Source: Lichenifustis flavocetrariae
GTDB lineage: Bacteria > Pseudomonadota > Alphaproteobacteria > Rhizobiales > Beijerinckiaceae
Length of the DNA stretch: 64,000 bases
Reading direction: 5' to 3'
Assembly: GCF_026130545.1 (NCBI RefSeq)
Contig: NZ_JAMOIM010000020.1
Coordinates: forward strand, 32,637-96,636
The first letter of the stretch is position 1; every line of letters begins with the position of its first letter. Of this stretch, positions 26,100 to 36,490 are shown piece after piece. Below the pieces are notes generated by a model, which saw only the letters and a program-made list of their open reading frames with translations, made no database searches and was not told the origin of the DNA. The position numbers and the translations under genes were made by a program.

Positions 26100-26426
26100 A
26101 TGCTGGACAAAAACCCGTCTCCGCCGCGTGGCGAGAGCTCACGAATGCTCCGCGATCCCAACTTCAAAGCGCTTGTGCAGGAACGCTCCCGCTTTGCTTG
26201 GACGATGTCGATCGTCATGGTCGTCGTCTATCTGGCTTTCATCCTGCTGGTCGCCTTCGCACATGATCTGATGGCCACCACGATCGGCGGCGGGCCTCTC
26301 TCGTTGGGGATCGTTCTCGGCCTTGCCGTCATCGTCTTCGCGTTTCTGCTGACCGGAATCTACGTCGTCCGTGCCAACGGACGCTACGACGATCTCACCC
26401 GTAAGCTGACGGGGACCAAGCTGTGA
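26100..26426 (+). CDS. DUF485 membrane protein, partner of the acetate symporter
   Basis: A protein of 108 residues with two transmembrane helices (about 35-57 and 67-90) and the motif [20 protein letters not shown] of DUF485 (YjcH). In proteobacteria this gene is coupled to actP and is thought to be an accessory of the symporter. The ATG at 26100 has GAGGCAG upstream. The stop overlaps the actP start (GTGA). Confidence 0.92.
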   Translation: MLDKNPSPPRGESSRMLRDPNFKALVQERSRFAWTMSIVMVVVYLAFILLVAFAHDLMATTIGGGPLSLGIVLGLAVIVFAFLLTGIYVVRANGRYDDLTRKLTGTKL

Positions 26427-28114
26427 CCAGAGCCTTCAAGACCTTCGTGGCGGCCGCCATCCCGGTACTGGCCGCCACCTCGGCCGTAGCGGCCGGCCTC
26501 GACAGCGGACCCGTGCAGCAGCAGCCCCTCAATTTCGCGGCCATTGCGATCTTCGTGGGCTTCGTCCTGCTGACGCTCGGCATCACTTATTGGGCCGCCC
26601 GGACGACGCACTCGGCGCGCGACTTCTACGCCGCCGGCGGCGGCATCACGCCGTTGCAGAACGCGCTCGCGATCGCGGGCGATTTCATGTCGGCCGCGTC
26701 ATTTCTCGGGATTTCCGGCTTGGTCTTCAGCTCGGGTTTCGACGGGTTGATCTACTCGATCGGCTTTCTGGTCGGCTGGCCGATCGTCTTGTTCCTCATC
26801 GCCGAGCGCTTGCGCAATCTCGGCCGTTATACGTTTGCGGATGTCGCCTCGTTCCGACTCGCGCCGGGACCGATCCGCTCTCTCTCGGCGGTCGGCACGC
26901 TCGTGGTCGTGGCCTTCTATCTGATCGCCCAGATGGTGGGGGCCGGACAGCTCATCCAACTTCTCTTCGGCCTCGACTACCTCCATGCCGTGGTGATCGT
27001 CGGCGTCCTGATGATCGTCTACGTGGCCTTTGGTGGCATGAAGGCGACTACCTGGGTGCAGCTCATCAAAGCCTGCCTGCTGCTCGTCGGCGCGACGTTG
27101 CTGGCCCTATCGGTCCTCTGGCACTACGGCTTCAGCCCCAATGCCATGTTCGCGGACGCCATCGCGGTCCATCCGAAAGGCGCGGCCATCATGGCGCCCG
27201 GCGGCTTCGTGAAGGATCAGGTCTCGACCGTCTCTCTCGGCCTGGCGCTCATGTTCGGCACCGCTGGCCTGCCGCATATCCTGATGCGCTTCTTTACGGT
27301 CCGGGACGCCAAGGCGGCGCGCAAGTCGGTGTTCTACGCGACTGGCTTCATCGCCTATTTCTATCTCCTGACCTTCGTGATCGGCTTCGGGGCGATCACC
27401 TATCTCATGCCGAATGCGAATTTCTTCAAGCTCGGCGCCGATGGACACTATGACAAGATCAAGGACCTGATCGGCGGCGCCAACATGCCGGCGATCCACC
27501 TGTCCAACGCGGTTGGCGGGTCGCTCTTCCTCGGCTTCATCTCGGCCGTGGCCTTCGCGACCATTCTGGCCGTTGTGGCAGGCCTGACCCTGTCGGGCGC
27601 GTCCGCGATCAGCCACGACCTCTATGCAAGCGTCATCGCCCGAGGGCGCACGACGGAAGGACGCGAGGTGCGGATCTCCAAGATCGCCGCGGTTGTGATC
27701 GGTTTCGTGGCCATCTACCTCGGCTATGTGTTCCAGAAACAGAACGTCGCCTTCATGGTGGGTCTCGCCTTCGCGGTCGCGGCGAGCTGTAACTTCCCCG
27801 TCCTGTTGATGTCGATCATGTGGCGGGGCACCACGACGGTGGGGGCCTTCGTGGGCGGAGTCGTGGGGCTCGTCAGTGCGGTCGGCATGGTCGTGCTGAG
27901 CAAGGCCGTCTGGGTGACGACCTTCGGGCACCCGGCCGCGATCTTCCCCTACGACAATCCGGCGCTGTTCTCCATGCCGCTGGCGTTCCTGTGCATCTGG
28001 GTCTTCTCAAAGCTCGACACCAGCCGACGCGGGGATGCGGAACGTGCCGCTTTCGACGCCCAATTCGTCCGCTCGGAAACCGGCATCGGCGCGAGCGTGA
28101 TGGGCGCGCACTGA
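26423..28114 (+). CDS. actP: Cation/acetate symporter ActP
   Basis: A protein of 563 residues of the sodium:solute symporter family with a signal-like first hydrophobic stretch and about 13 transmembrane helices. The segments [25 protein letters not shown] and [25 protein letters not shown] are typical of ActP. It imports acetate and other short carboxylates with a cation. The start is GTG, coupled to the DUF485 gene. No acetyl-CoA synthetase gene is adjacent. Confidence 0.94.
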   Translation: MTRAFKTFVAAAIPVLAATSAVAAGLDSGPVQQQPLNFAAIAIFVGFVLLTLGITYWAARTTHSARDFYAAGGGITPLQNALAIAGDFMSAASFLGISGLVFSSGFDGLIYSIGFLVGWPIVLFLIAERLRNLGRYTFADVASFRLAPGPIRSLSAVGTLVVVAFYLIAQMVGAGQLIQLLFGLDYLHAVVIVGVLMIVYVAFGGMKATTWVQLIKACLLLVGATLLALSVLWHYGFSPNAMFADAIAVHPKGAAIMAPGGFVKDQVSTVSLGLALMFGTAGLPHILMRFFTVRDAKAARKSVFYATGFIAYFYLLTFVIGFGAITYLMPNANFFKLGADGHYDKIKDLIGGANMPAIHLSNAVGGSLFLGFISAVAFATILAVVAGLTLSGASAISHDLYASVIARGRTTEGREVRISKIAAVVIGFVAIYLGYVFQKQNVAFMVGLAFAVAASCNFPVLLMSIMWRGTTTVGAFVGGVVGLVSAVGMVVLSKAVWVTTFGHPAAIFPYDNPALFSMPLAFLCIWVFSKLDTSRRGDAERAAFDAQFVRSETGIGASVMGAH

Positions 28115-28148
28115 CGAGAGTCGGCTGCGGACGGCCCGCAGCCGACGA

Positions 28149-29129
28149 TCAATTTGGTGGATCGAAATCCGCCGGATTGAAAGCCCGATGCGTGCCGCAA
28201 AACTCGCATGTCACGCCGATCTTGCCGTCCGGGCCGATCATGTCATGCCGTTCGGCCGGCGTGAAACTCCGCAGCATGGTCTCGATCCGCTCCTGCGAAC
28301 ACCGACAGGCGTCCCGCAGGTTCTGCGGCTCGAAGACGTTGACGCCGCGCTCGTGGAAGAGGCGGTAGAGCAGACGTTCGCTCGACAGGGTGGGATCGAC
28401 GAGTTCGTGATCCTCGACGGTCGCCGCCAAGGCCTTGGCTTCCGACCAAGCATCATCTTCGTCGACGGGCTGCGCCTGCATTCCCTCGGGTGCGTCGCCG
28501 GGATCGAGGTCGGCCTGCCGCTTGCGGTCCTCCGACTCCGGCAGGAACTGCAGCATCAATCCGCCAGCCCGCCATTCGGTGCCGGACCCTGTCACGTTCT
28601 GGGCGACCGCCAAGCGAACGAAGGTGGGGATCTGTTCGGATTGCCGGAAATACTGGTCCGCCGCGGCTTCCAACCCCTGCCCGTCGAGCGGCACCACGCC
28701 CTGGTAGCGCGACATGTCCGGACCCTGGTCGATCGTCAGCGCCAGATGGCCGTGGCCGAGCAGTTCGGCGGCCGTCATGCGATGGTCGGACGCGAGTTTG
28801 TCCGCGTCGTACCGCGCGAAGGCGCGAAGTCGGTCGGGCGCGTCGAAATCGACGACCAGCATGTCCACCGGACCGTCCGTGCGCGTCTGCAGTTGAAATC
28901 GTCCGTCCGTCTTCAACGACGATCCGAGAAGCGCGCATAGAACCACGGCCTCCCCGACGAGCCGGCTGACCGGATCGGGATAGGCGTGCTTGGTCAGAAT
29001 ATGGTCGACGGCGGCGCCGAGCCGGGTGACACGACCACGCACGTCGAGGGGGGCGATCGCGAAGGGAAGAATGAGGTCGTCACGGCCGAGATCGGAAACC
29101 GCACGCGACCCCGACGACATCGACGTCAT
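28149..29129 (-). CDS. hslO: Redox-regulated chaperone Hsp33
   Basis: A protein of 326 residues with the Hsp33 N-terminal fold ([32 protein letters not shown]) and a C-terminal zinc switch with Cys275-x-Cys277 and Cys308-x-x-Cys311. Oxidation of these cysteines releases zinc and turns on the holdase activity in the cytoplasm. It is the last gene of argD-argF-hslO; its ATG overlaps the argF stop (ATGA), an arrangement common in Rhizobiales. Confidence 0.95.
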   Translation of the reverse strand: MTSMSSGSRAVSDLGRDDLILPFAIAPLDVRGRVTRLGAAVDHILTKHAYPDPVSRLVGEAVVLCALLGSSLKTDGRFQLQTRTDGPVDMLVVDFDAPDRLRAFARYDADKLASDHRMTAAELLGHGHLALTIDQGPDMSRYQGVVPLDGQGLEAAADQYFRQSEQIPTFVRLAVAQNVTGSGTEWRAGGLMLQFLPESEDRKRQADLDPGDAPEGMQAQPVDEDDAWSEAKALAATVEDHELVDPTLSSERLLYRLFHERGVNVFEPQNLRDACRCSQERIETMLRSFTPAERHDMIGPDGKIGVTCEFCGTHRAFNPADFDPPN

Positions 29130-30079
29130 TCAGGCAGCGCTCCAAAGCACCAGGCCAGAACCCCCTTTTGCGCATGCAAACGGTTCTCGGCCTCATCAAA
29201 AACCACGGATTGCGGCCCGTCGATGACGTCATCCGTCACCTCTTCACCGCGGTGAGCCGGCAGGCAATGCATAAAGATCGCATCCTTGCCCGCCGCTCCC
29301 AACAAATGCGCATTCACCTGATAGGGCGCAAGGAGGTTATGACGTTGCTCGCCGTCCTCGTCGCCCATCGAAACCCAGCAGTCAGAGATGACAGCGTCGG
29401 CGCCGTTGACCGCTTCATACGGATCGGTGGTCAGGTTGAGCTTGGTGCCGTGCTGCTTGGCCCAGCCGATCAGCGCGGGGTCGGGCGCGAGTTCCGGCGG
29501 ATTGGCGACGTTGATGGTGAAATCGAAGCGCTGCGCGGCATGGATCCAACTTGCCAGCACATTGTTCGAGTCGCCGCTCCACGCGACCGTGCGGCCCTGG
29601 ATCGGTCCCCGATGTTCTTCGAAGGTCAGGACGTCGGCCATGACCTGGCAGGGATGCGACGCCTTGGTCAATCCGTTGATCACCGGCACCGTGGCGTGGG
29701 CAGCCAGTTCTTCCAGATCGTCCTGGTTCAAGATCCGGATCATGATGGCATCGACGTAGCGCGACAGGACGCGCGCCGTGTCGGCGATGGTCTCGCCGCG
29801 GCCGAGCTGCATTTCGGCGCCTGTCAGCATCAGCGTCTCGCCGCCGAGCTCGCGCATGCCGACATCGAACGAAACGCGCGTCCGGGTCGAGGGTTGATCG
29901 AACACCATGGCCAGCATCTTGCCGTTCAAGGGCCGGTGCTGGCCGTTCAGTCGCTGCTCGGCCCTGTGCCGCTTCATCGCCGCCGCACCATCCATGATAC
30001 GGCGGAGATCCGCGGCGTCGATCGCGCTGAGGTTAAGGAAATGCCGAGGCTTGGGAAGGGCCCCGTTGGCGCCTGTCAT
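29126..30079 (-). CDS. argF: Ornithine carbamoyltransferase
   Basis: A protein of 317 residues with the carbamoyl-phosphate loop [16 protein letters not shown] (Ser-Thr-Arg-Thr), the HPCQ motif in [12 protein letters not shown] and the ornithine loop [13 protein letters not shown]. It makes citrulline from ornithine and carbamoyl phosphate. The ATG at 30079 overlaps the argD stop; the longer frame up to 30520 runs back through argD and is not used. Confidence 0.96.
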   Translation of the reverse strand: MTGANGALPKPRHFLNLSAIDAADLRRIMDGAAAMKRHRAEQRLNGQHRPLNGKMLAMVFDQPSTRTRVSFDVGMRELGGETLMLTGAEMQLGRGETIADTARVLSRYVDAIMIRILNQDDLEELAAHATVPVINGLTKASHPCQVMADVLTFEEHRGPIQGRTVAWSGDSNNVLASWIHAAQRFDFTINVANPPELAPDPALIGWAKQHGTKLNLTTDPYEAVNGADAVISDCWVSMGDEDGEQRHNLLAPYQVNAHLLGAAGKDAIFMHCLPAHRGEEVTDDVIDGPQSVVFDEAENRLHAQKGVLAWCFGALPE

Positions 30080-31278
30080 GCGGCCCCCCGTCTGGATTCG
30101 GCGGTCGCGGCCTCGATATCGACACAGGCCGCCTCCAGCCGACGGCAGCAGTCCGCGACCTCCGCCTCGGTCACCACCAAGGGGGGCAGGAGCCGCACCA
30201 CATTGTCGCCGGCCGCGATCACCAGGAGATGATGGCGGCGCGCGGCCGCCACAAATTCGGTGTTGGGGGTGGTCAGGCGAAGCCCGAGCATCAGCCCCTC
30301 GCCACGTATTTCCGCAATAATCCCCGGATGCGCGTCCTTGAGCGCGGCGAGGCGCTGCTTGATCGACAGGCCTAGAAGCTTGACACGCGGCAGGAACTCC
30401 GGATCGAGCAGCACGTCGAGCACGGCATTGCCGACGCTCATGGCGAGTGGGTTGCCGCCGAAGGTCGTGCCGTGGCTCCCGAGCGTCATACCGGACGCGG
30501 CCTCGTGGGTGGCGAGGCAAGCCCCCATGGGAAAGCCGCCGCCGATCCCCTTCGCGACCGACATGATATCAGGGCTGATGCCACTCGGCTCGTAAGCGAA
30601 GAGATAACCGGTGCGTCCGACACCGCTTTGCACCTCGTCCATGACGAGCATCAGGCCGTGCTTGTCACACAAGGCCCGGTAGGCCCGCAGCAGCTCGCTC
30701 TGCATCACCCGGATGCCGCCTTCACCTTGGATCGGTTCGAGCATGATGGCAGCGGTCTCTGGCCCGATGGCCGTCTCGGTCGCTGCGAGATCGCCGAACG
30801 GCACCTGATCGAACCCGTCGACCTTCGGTCCGAACCCGTCGATGTATTTCTGCTGTCCGCCGGCCGCGATCGTGGCAAGCGTCCGGCCGTGGAAGGCGCC
30901 TTCGATCGTGATGACCCGGAACCGCTCGGAATGGCCTTTGGCAGCATGATACTTCCGAGCCATCTTGATGGCCGCCTCGTTGGCTTCGGCGCCCGAATTT
31001 GTGAAGAAGACCACATCGGCGAACGAGGCATCCGTCAGGCGCTTGGCGAGACGCTCTCCCTCAGGAATGCGATGCAGGTTCGAACTGTGCCAGAGCTTGC
31101 CGGCCTGCTCGGTAAGTGCGGCCACGAGATGCGGGTGCGAATAGCCAAGCGAGGCCACGGCGATGCCGGCGCCAAAATCCAAATAGCGCTCCCCCTCGCG
31201 GGTCGTGAGCCATGCGCCATCGCCACGCTCGAAGCTGAGCTCGCTCCGGGCAAATACGGGAAGCAACGAAGAAGTCAT
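30076..31278 (-). CDS. argD: Acetylornithine aminotransferase
   Basis: A PLP enzyme of 400 residues. [26 protein letters not shown] (PLP Asp) and [17 protein letters not shown] (Schiff-base Lys) fit class III aminotransferases of the ArgD/AstC group, and linkage to argF supports ArgD. It converts N-acetylglutamate semialdehyde to N-acetylornithine, and may also serve succinyl-diaminopimelate. I use the ATG at 31278; the frame extends to 31455 without conserved residues. Confidence 0.95.
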   Translation of the reverse strand: MTSSLLPVFARSELSFERGDGAWLTTREGERYLDFGAGIAVASLGYSHPHLVAALTEQAGKLWHSSNLHRIPEGERLAKRLTDASFADVVFFTNSGAEANEAAIKMARKYHAAKGHSERFRVITIEGAFHGRTLATIAAGGQQKYIDGFGPKVDGFDQVPFGDLAATETAIGPETAAIMLEPIQGEGGIRVMQSELLRAYRALCDKHGLMLVMDEVQSGVGRTGYLFAYEPSGISPDIMSVAKGIGGGFPMGACLATHEAASGMTLGSHGTTFGGNPLAMSVGNAVLDVLLDPEFLPRVKLLGLSIKQRLAALKDAHPGIIAEIRGEGLMLGLRLTTPNTEFVAAARRHHLLVIAAGDNVVRLLPPLVVTEAEVADCCRRLEAACVDIEAATAESRRGAA

Positions 31279-31738
31279 CGGCTTAACCTTGCGTCGACAT
31301 GGCCTTAGGGTTTGCGGCCGCCCTTTGAAAACGACAGTTCCGGCCATTGCGTTGCAAGACCGAGAGATGCCGTATCCGGTCCGGGGTCGCCCGCGCGAAG
31401 CAGGCTTGGATGATAGAGGCGCAAAACCAAAGTTGCCGCCCCAATGGGACGGCAACGGCTCTTTGATAAAGCGTTTTGCTTGGCCGCGTCAATTTTTGTT
31501 TACTGGACGATGCTAATTCGACGTGAGTCTTTCCCGTCACACTTGGAAGCCATTTGGGGAAAACTTGGGTCCGGTCCGGCCGACTCTTGCGCGTGAATCC
31601 GCCGGACGTATAGACTCGAAACCGATCGGAAGCCGAGTGGCGGCCTCGTCCTTCTCGATGCGTGCGTAGCCTGCCGCCAGTTCGGCGGAGAGGTATTTTC
31701 CCTTTTTTACCAATATCTTGGAATGAACAGGAGAGGCC
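31279..31738. other. Divergent intergenic region argD / gcrA with clustered GANTC sites
   Basis: A 460-base region with the promoters of argD (leftward) and gcrA (rightward). Four GANTC sites lie within 93 bases at 31525, 31582, 31595 and 31613, 120-215 bases before the gcrA start. GANTC is the target of the CcrM methylase and of GcrA-methylation control. No gene is evident. Confidence 0.5.
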
Positions 31739-32245
31739 ATGTCCTGGACTGACGAACGCGTTGAACAACTCAGTAAGCTCTGGCTCGAAGGCCGGAGCGC
31801 CAGCCAGATCGCGGCGGAGCTTGGGCTTGGCGTGACGCGGAACGCGGTGATCGGCAAGGTCCATCGGCTAGGGCTCGCCGGGCGCGCCAAAGTGGTTGCG
31901 CCTCAGGCTCAAGGACGCACGAAGGCCAAGGCGCAGGTCACTGCCGCGCCGGAGGTCGAGGAGGTCGAAGCCACTGTTGTGCCATTGCGCAATGTCCCGA
32001 CCCCGATCCAGGATGCAGTGGGCGAGCTTGCGATCCCGCCGTCTGAGCGGGTCACGATCATGGAGCTTCGGGAAACGAGCTGCCGGTGGCCGATGGGCGA
32101 TCCGAGCCATGCCGAATTCCGCTTCTGTGGCGCCAAGACGGCCATCGGCAGTGGGCCTTACTGCGCGACCCATGCGCGGCTTGCATTCCAGCCGACGCAA
32201 GACCGCCGGCGGGATCGCGTCGAACGGTATGCGCGGATCGCCTGA
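31739..32245 (+). CDS. gcrA: GcrA cell-cycle regulator
   Basis: A protein of 168 residues. The N-terminal helix-turn-helix SWTDERVEQLSKLWLEGRSA followed by GVTRNAVIGKVHRLGL is the diagnostic GcrA DNA- and methylation-sensing domain. The C-terminal part, with CRWPMGDP and FCGAK...YCATHARLA, is the sigma-70-contacting region. GcrA works with RNA polymerase at promoters methylated at GANTC. The ribosome site AGGAGAGG is strong. GANTC sites crowd its own upstream region. Confidence 0.95.
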   Translation: MSWTDERVEQLSKLWLEGRSASQIAAELGLGVTRNAVIGKVHRLGLAGRAKVVAPQAQGRTKAKAQVTAAPEVEEVEATVVPLRNVPTPIQDAVGELAIPPSERVTIMELRETSCRWPMGDPSHAEFRFCGAKTAIGSGPYCATHARLAFQPTQDRRRDRVERYARIA

Positions 32246-32281
32246 TCGGCGTAGTTTCGTCGCGGCTCGCGAGGGCATGCC

Positions 32282-32698
32282 GTGATTGCCATCACGCATT
32301 TCATCGGCATCGATGAGCGGGAAATCAGCGAGAATTTCGTCCGGGCTTCGGGTCCGGGCGGGCAGCACGTCAATACGACCGCGAGCGCCGTCCAGTTGCG
32401 CTTCGACGCTCTTGGATCGTGCAACCTCCCGCAGGATCTCAAGGATCGCCTGCGGCGGCTGGCCGGACAGCGCATGACGGCCGAGGGTGTCATCATCATC
32501 ACGGCGGAGTCTTTCCGGTCCCAGGCGCGCAATCGTCAGGATGCCTTGGAACGGCTCGTGGCCCTGCTTCGCGACGCATCGGTGCGTCCCGTCGTGCGCC
32601 GGCCAACCCGGCCGACCCTTGCCTCAAAGAAGAGGCGGCTCGAAGCAAAAGGTCGAAGAGCCAGCACGAAGGCCCAGCGGCGCGATCCCACGGATTGA
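32282..32698 (+). CDS. arfB: Alternative ribosome-rescue factor / peptidyl-tRNA hydrolase ArfB
   Basis: A protein of 138 residues with the release-factor-like domain: SGPGGQHVNTTASAVQLRFD contains the GGQ loop that enters the peptidyl-transferase centre. The C-terminal tail is Lys/Arg-rich (SKKRRLEAKGRRASTKAQRR), as needed to sit in the empty mRNA channel. It frees ribosomes stalled on non-stop mRNA. The start is GTG at 32282. Confidence 0.93.
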   Translation: MIAITHFIGIDEREISENFVRASGPGGQHVNTTASAVQLRFDALGSCNLPQDLKDRLRRLAGQRMTAEGVIIITAESFRSQARNRQDALERLVALLRDASVRPVVRRPTRPTLASKKRRLEAKGRRASTKAQRRDPTD

Positions 32699-32815
32699 CC
32701 GACTGTGAGAATGGAGCCCGCTGTGGCCAAAGTCTCACAGTGTACCTGTTGAGGACGCATTAAGGTACGTTCGTGCCTTCCCGGCGAAGGCGTCACGCTG
32801 TCCGCGCGGCCCCGC

Positions 32816-34069
32816 ATGTCCCAAGTGCCCCGAAAGCCTGCCGAAGACCCGGCTATCGACGCCGGCGATTTTCTGGTGCGCGTCGGTTTGACCATCCTGG
32901 CCATCCTGGTTCCGGTCAGCGTCGTGTTGTCGCGGCGCGCGCTCTTCACGCTCGTGCCGGTGGGCAGCAGCCTTGTGTTGATCGGGGGATTGTTGCTGCC
33001 GCATGTTCATTTGCGGCAGAGGCTCTCAGCCATGTGCCGTACGGTTCCGGGCCTCAGCGGGCTGGCACTGCTGGCGTGGTGCGCCCTTTCGCTGGCCTGG
33101 ACCCCCTTTCCGGCCGACGCCGCGGCGCGGCTTTGGAAAACGGGTGGCACTTTGGGGCTCGTGGCCCTTACGGTCGCGTTGCTGCCCGAGCGGACCCGCA
33201 CCTCGAACATCTATCTGTTCCCGATCGGTCTTGCCGTCGCTTCGATCGCGACCGTCGTGGTGATGCTGCTGGCGCCGCAACCTTTGCTCACCATGCAGAC
33301 GGGCGACTCGACTCCGGAACGCGCGGCCCTGACGCTCGTCGTCCTGGTCTGGCCTGCCATCGGCGCCCTTGCGGTGCGGGATCGCTGGATTACCGCGACC
33401 GTGATGGCGGTCGGCGTGACGGTGGCGGCGATCGCGGCTTGGACCTCTGTGGCGCTGGCGGCGTTGGCTATCGGCGCCTTGACGTTCGCGGTCGCGACCT
33501 GGAATCCGCCTCGGGTGGCGCGGGTCATGGGGGGCTGCGCCGTGATCCTGTTCCTCCTCGCGCCACTCTTGCCGTTCGTGCTGTTGAAGCCGCTCGATGC
33601 CGCGGCCGCGATCGGCCTCATGGATCGAATCCCGCCTCTGGCGGACGTCTCGGGATCGGTGCGGATCTGGGCCGATGTCGTTGCCGCCGAGCCGCTCCGT
33701 CTCGTCACAGGGCATGGCTTCGACATCATGTCCCATGCGATCGCGAGCGGTTTCGTTCCGGCTCCGCAGCCGCGCAGCATCTTGTTCGAGACCTGGTACG
33801 AACTGGGTCTCGTGGGCGCCGTCCTGGCAGCGTGTTTCGCCGTGAGCGCATTCGCGGCGGTGGGTCGGGCGTCGCCGGCGGTCGCGCCTTTCCTTCTGGC
33901 GGAACTTGCGGCCGGTTTCACCGTGTCGCTCTGGGGTCTCGACACGACGCAGCTTTGGTGGGTGACCTTTCTCAGCGTCGGTGGGCTCGCCTTCGTGCAT
34001 GTGGTGCGGGGGCAGTATAAGACCGATCGTCCGGCCGCGGCGGCGCTGCACCCCAGTCCGGCGCAGTAG
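32816..34069 (+). CDS. O-antigen-ligase-like polytopic membrane protein
   Basis: A protein of 417 residues with about ten hydrophobic segments. The part SGSVRIWADVVAAEPLRLVTGHGFD, then SILFETWYELGLVGAVLA, resembles the periplasmic-loop and following region of WaaL/Wzy-type O-antigen ligases, where Arg-x-x-Trp and Gly-His-Gly are conserved. It would join or polymerise glycans on the periplasmic face. No sugar-biosynthesis genes are adjacent, so the assignment is moderate. The ATG at 32816 lacks a clear ribosome site. Confidence 0.65.
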   Translation: MSQVPRKPAEDPAIDAGDFLVRVGLTILAILVPVSVVLSRRALFTLVPVGSSLVLIGGLLLPHVHLRQRLSAMCRTVPGLSGLALLAWCALSLAWTPFPADAAARLWKTGGTLGLVALTVALLPERTRTSNIYLFPIGLAVASIATVVVMLLAPQPLLTMQTGDSTPERAALTLVVLVWPAIGALAVRDRWITATVMAVGVTVAAIAAWTSVALAALAIGALTFAVATWNPPRVARVMGGCAVILFLLAPLLPFVLLKPLDAAAAIGLMDRIPPLADVSGSVRIWADVVAAEPLRLVTGHGFDIMSHAIASGFVPAPQPRSILFETWYELGLVGAVLAACFAVSAFAAVGRASPAVAPFLLAELAAGFTVSLWGLDTTQLWWVTFLSVGGLAFVHVVRGQYKTDRPAAAALHPSPAQ

Positions 34070-34215
34070 CGGCCCGCCCGGGCCGACCGACCGCCAGCGC
34101 AAGCGGCCGCCTCAAAACGGCCGAATGGTCGTCTGATCTAGGGGCGGATCGACGACAGCGCGGAACGCACCCGGCGGGCGCACGCGCATCTGGAAGCGAA
34201 GCGACGGGACCATCG

Positions 34216-35736
34216 ATGCAGCCTGCCCAAGTGCCCGGCCCAGACTATTGCTGGCGCGACATCGCCGCGATCGCCGATGGCGCGCCGATGCGCCTTTCCG
34301 GCGACGCCGAGGCGCGGATCGCCCGGGCACGGCTGATCGTTGATGCCATCGTGGCGAAAGGTGTGAGGGCCTATGGGGTCAATACCGGTGTCGGCGCCCT
34401 CAGCGAAACCGTCGTCCCGCGCGAGGACCAACGCAGCTTGTCGCGTCACATCGTGCTCAGTCACGCGGTGGCCACCGGGCCATTGATGTCCGTTCCCGAA
34501 ACACGCGCCATCATGGCCGCCGCGATCGCCAACATGGCCCACGGCCATTCGGGCGTCCGGCCCGAGCTCGTAACCTATCTTCTGGCGCTGCTCGACCAGG
34601 GATGCACACCCAGCGTGCCGCGACAGGGGTCGGTGGGATATGTCACCCATATGGCCCATGTCGCCCTCGTGCTGATCGGCGAAGGCGAAGCGCTGGTCGC
34701 CGGCCAATTGAGGAGCGGCCAAGACGCTCTCGCGTGCATCGGTCTTTCGCCCCTGACGCTCGACACCAAAGAGGGGCTGAGCGTGATCAACGGCACCCCC
34801 TGTGCAACGGGTCTCGCCTGCCTTGCACTGGCCCGTGCGGAGCGGCTCCTCGATTGGGCCGACGCCGTCGCGGCGCTGAGCTTCGAATGCCTCGGCGGCC
34901 AGCTTCCTTCGATCAGTGCGGATGCGATGGCGATGCATCGCTCGCCGGGACTGGGGCGTATCGCCGAGGTCCTCCGGTCCATTCTCGATGGCAGCGAACG
35001 TCTGAAGCGGGCGCAAGGCATGCGTCTCCAGGATGCTCTCAGCGTGCGTGCCGTGCCGCAAGTTCACGGCGCGGCGCGCGATGCCTTCGAATATGCGGCG
35101 TCGGTGATCGATCGTGAACTCGCCTCCTGTTGCGACAACCCGCTGGTGCACGGCACCCCCACCCATCCCCAGGTTTCGTCCACAGCGCATGCGGTGGGAG
35201 CGGGTGTCGCCTTGGCCATGGATACGCTGGCGATCGCGGTCGCGGAGGTGGCCGCCATGGCGGAGCGGCGTCTCGACCGCCTCCTCAACCCGCTGGTCAG
35301 TGGATTGCCGCCGTTCCTGGCCGAAACCGGCGGCGTGCATTCCGGGCTGATGATCGCCCAATATGCGGCCGCGTCGCTTGTTTCGGAGAACCGCCGACTG
35401 GCTGGTCCAGCGAGCCTCGACGGCGGCGTCACGTCGGGCCTGCAGGAAGATCACCTGAGCCACGCCACTCCGGCCAGCCTCAAGGCGCTGGCGATTATCT
35501 CGAACTCCGCGCGGGTCATCGGAACCGAATGGGTGGCGGCGACCCAGGCCTCCGATCTTTACCATGGCGAAGAGACGCGGGCTCCCGGCACAGAACGCCT
35601 TCATGCCCGTCTCCGCGCGTTGCTGCCACCTTATGCGGACGACCGCCCGCTGGGCCGGGATCTCGATCGGGCGGCCCGCGTGATCCGCGAGGAGAACGTC
35701 AAGCCTGTGGGAACCCGGTCGCCGTCATCATGCTGA
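34216..35736 (+). CDS. Histidine ammonia-lyase homologue lacking the MIO triad
   Basis: A protein of 506 residues of the HAL/PAL family. Conserved parts include the catalytic Tyr53 (AYGVNTGVG), Ser82-His83 (VLSHAVATG), CCDNPLV, VPQVHGA and LQEDHLSHA. At the cofactor site the family has GSVG-ASG-DLAPLA; here residues 138-150 read GSVGYVTHMAHVA, that is, the Ala-Ser-Gly that cyclises to MIO at 142-144 is missing and the flanking parts join in frame. The fold is probably intact, but normal MIO chemistry seems impossible. No hutU, hutI or hutC is nearby. Function unknown; histidase activity should not be assumed. Confidence 0.8.
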   Translation: MQPAQVPGPDYCWRDIAAIADGAPMRLSGDAEARIARARLIVDAIVAKGVRAYGVNTGVGALSETVVPREDQRSLSRHIVLSHAVATGPLMSVPETRAIMAAAIANMAHGHSGVRPELVTYLLALLDQGCTPSVPRQGSVGYVTHMAHVALVLIGEGEALVAGQLRSGQDALACIGLSPLTLDTKEGLSVINGTPCATGLACLALARAERLLDWADAVAALSFECLGGQLPSISADAMAMHRSPGLGRIAEVLRSILDGSERLKRAQGMRLQDALSVRAVPQVHGAARDAFEYAASVIDRELASCCDNPLVHGTPTHPQVSSTAHAVGAGVALAMDTLAIAVAEVAAMAERRLDRLLNPLVSGLPPFLAETGGVHSGLMIAQYAAASLVSENRRLAGPASLDGGVTSGLQEDHLSHATPASLKALAIISNSARVIGTEWVAATQASDLYHGEETRAPGTERLHARLRALLPPYADDRPLGRDLDRAARVIREENVKPVGTRSPSSC

Positions 35737-35819
35737 AATATGGCTTTGGCAGTGGAATAGCGGACCCAATCGCCATCTCGGACGTTGCTTGAGCTGAACA
35801 ATGACGTCGGAGCGTCCGG

Positions 35820-36395
35820 ATGCTTGAACATGTCCCATCGGCGGTAGGGCAGGCGCTGAAAAGCTTCAGGCCTGGCGTAGAGAAGCTGACCGTCATGTCG
35901 CCCGATTTCGCCGATGTCCCTGAAACATTGAGGGTGACAAGCAGCGCTTTCGCGAGTGGCGGTACCATCCCGGTGCGCTTCACCGAGGATGGCGCAAAGC
36001 TATCGCCGCCTCTGGCTTGGGCAGGCGTGCCTGCGGCGACTGCGGCCATCGTGCTTCTGGTCGAGGATGCCGACAGCCCGACGCCGTCGCCACTCGTCCA
36101 CGCGATCGCCTGGAACCTCGCGGGGGCCGACGGCGCGCTGGAAGAGGGCATGCTGAAGAGCGAAGGAAGTGGCGGGTGGCCCCAGGCCCTCGGCAAGAAT
36201 TCCTTCTTCAGGGCCGAATATCTACCACCCGATCCGCCGGCGGGTCATGGCCAGCACCACTATGCCTTCCAGGTCTTCGCGGTTGATTGCGCCCTCGACC
36301 TGGATGATGAACCAGGCCGGGGAGCTTTGATTGAAGCGATGCGGTCACATGTGCTGGCTAAGGGGTATCTTATCGGGACTTACGAGCGCATGTGA
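35820..36395 (+). CDS. YbhB/YbcL family (PEBP-like) protein
   Basis: A protein of 191 residues with the phosphatidylethanolamine-binding / Raf-kinase-inhibitor fold: VLLVEDADSPTPSPLVHAIAWNL (the Asp-x-Asp-x-Pro ligand loop) and QHHYAFQVFAVDCALDL. Bacterial members are cytoplasmic or periplasmic proteins without settled function. No signal peptide is seen. A GGAG site precedes the ATG at 35820. Confidence 0.9.
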   Translation: MLEHVPSAVGQALKSFRPGVEKLTVMSPDFADVPETLRVTSSAFASGGTIPVRFTEDGAKLSPPLAWAGVPAATAAIVLLVEDADSPTPSPLVHAIAWNLAGADGALEEGMLKSEGSGGWPQALGKNSFFRAEYLPPDPPAGHGQHHYAFQVFAVDCALDLDDEPGRGALIEAMRSHVLAKGYLIGTYERM

Positions 36396-36490
36396 GGTCG
36401 TTTGACCGGTGAAGCTGGGCGCCCACTGTGTCCCTCTCCCCGGAGAAAGACCTCCGGCCACCTACTGTTGTTTTATCGAATGGAATTGTG

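Noticed and set aside
30080..30520. Extended argF frame
   Set aside because: The extra codons run back through argD; the ATG at 30079 overlapping the argD stop begins the conserved N terminus.
34216..35736. Calling this gene hutH
   Set aside because: The triad that forms the MIO cofactor is absent and no other hut gene is adjacent, so histidase function is not supported.
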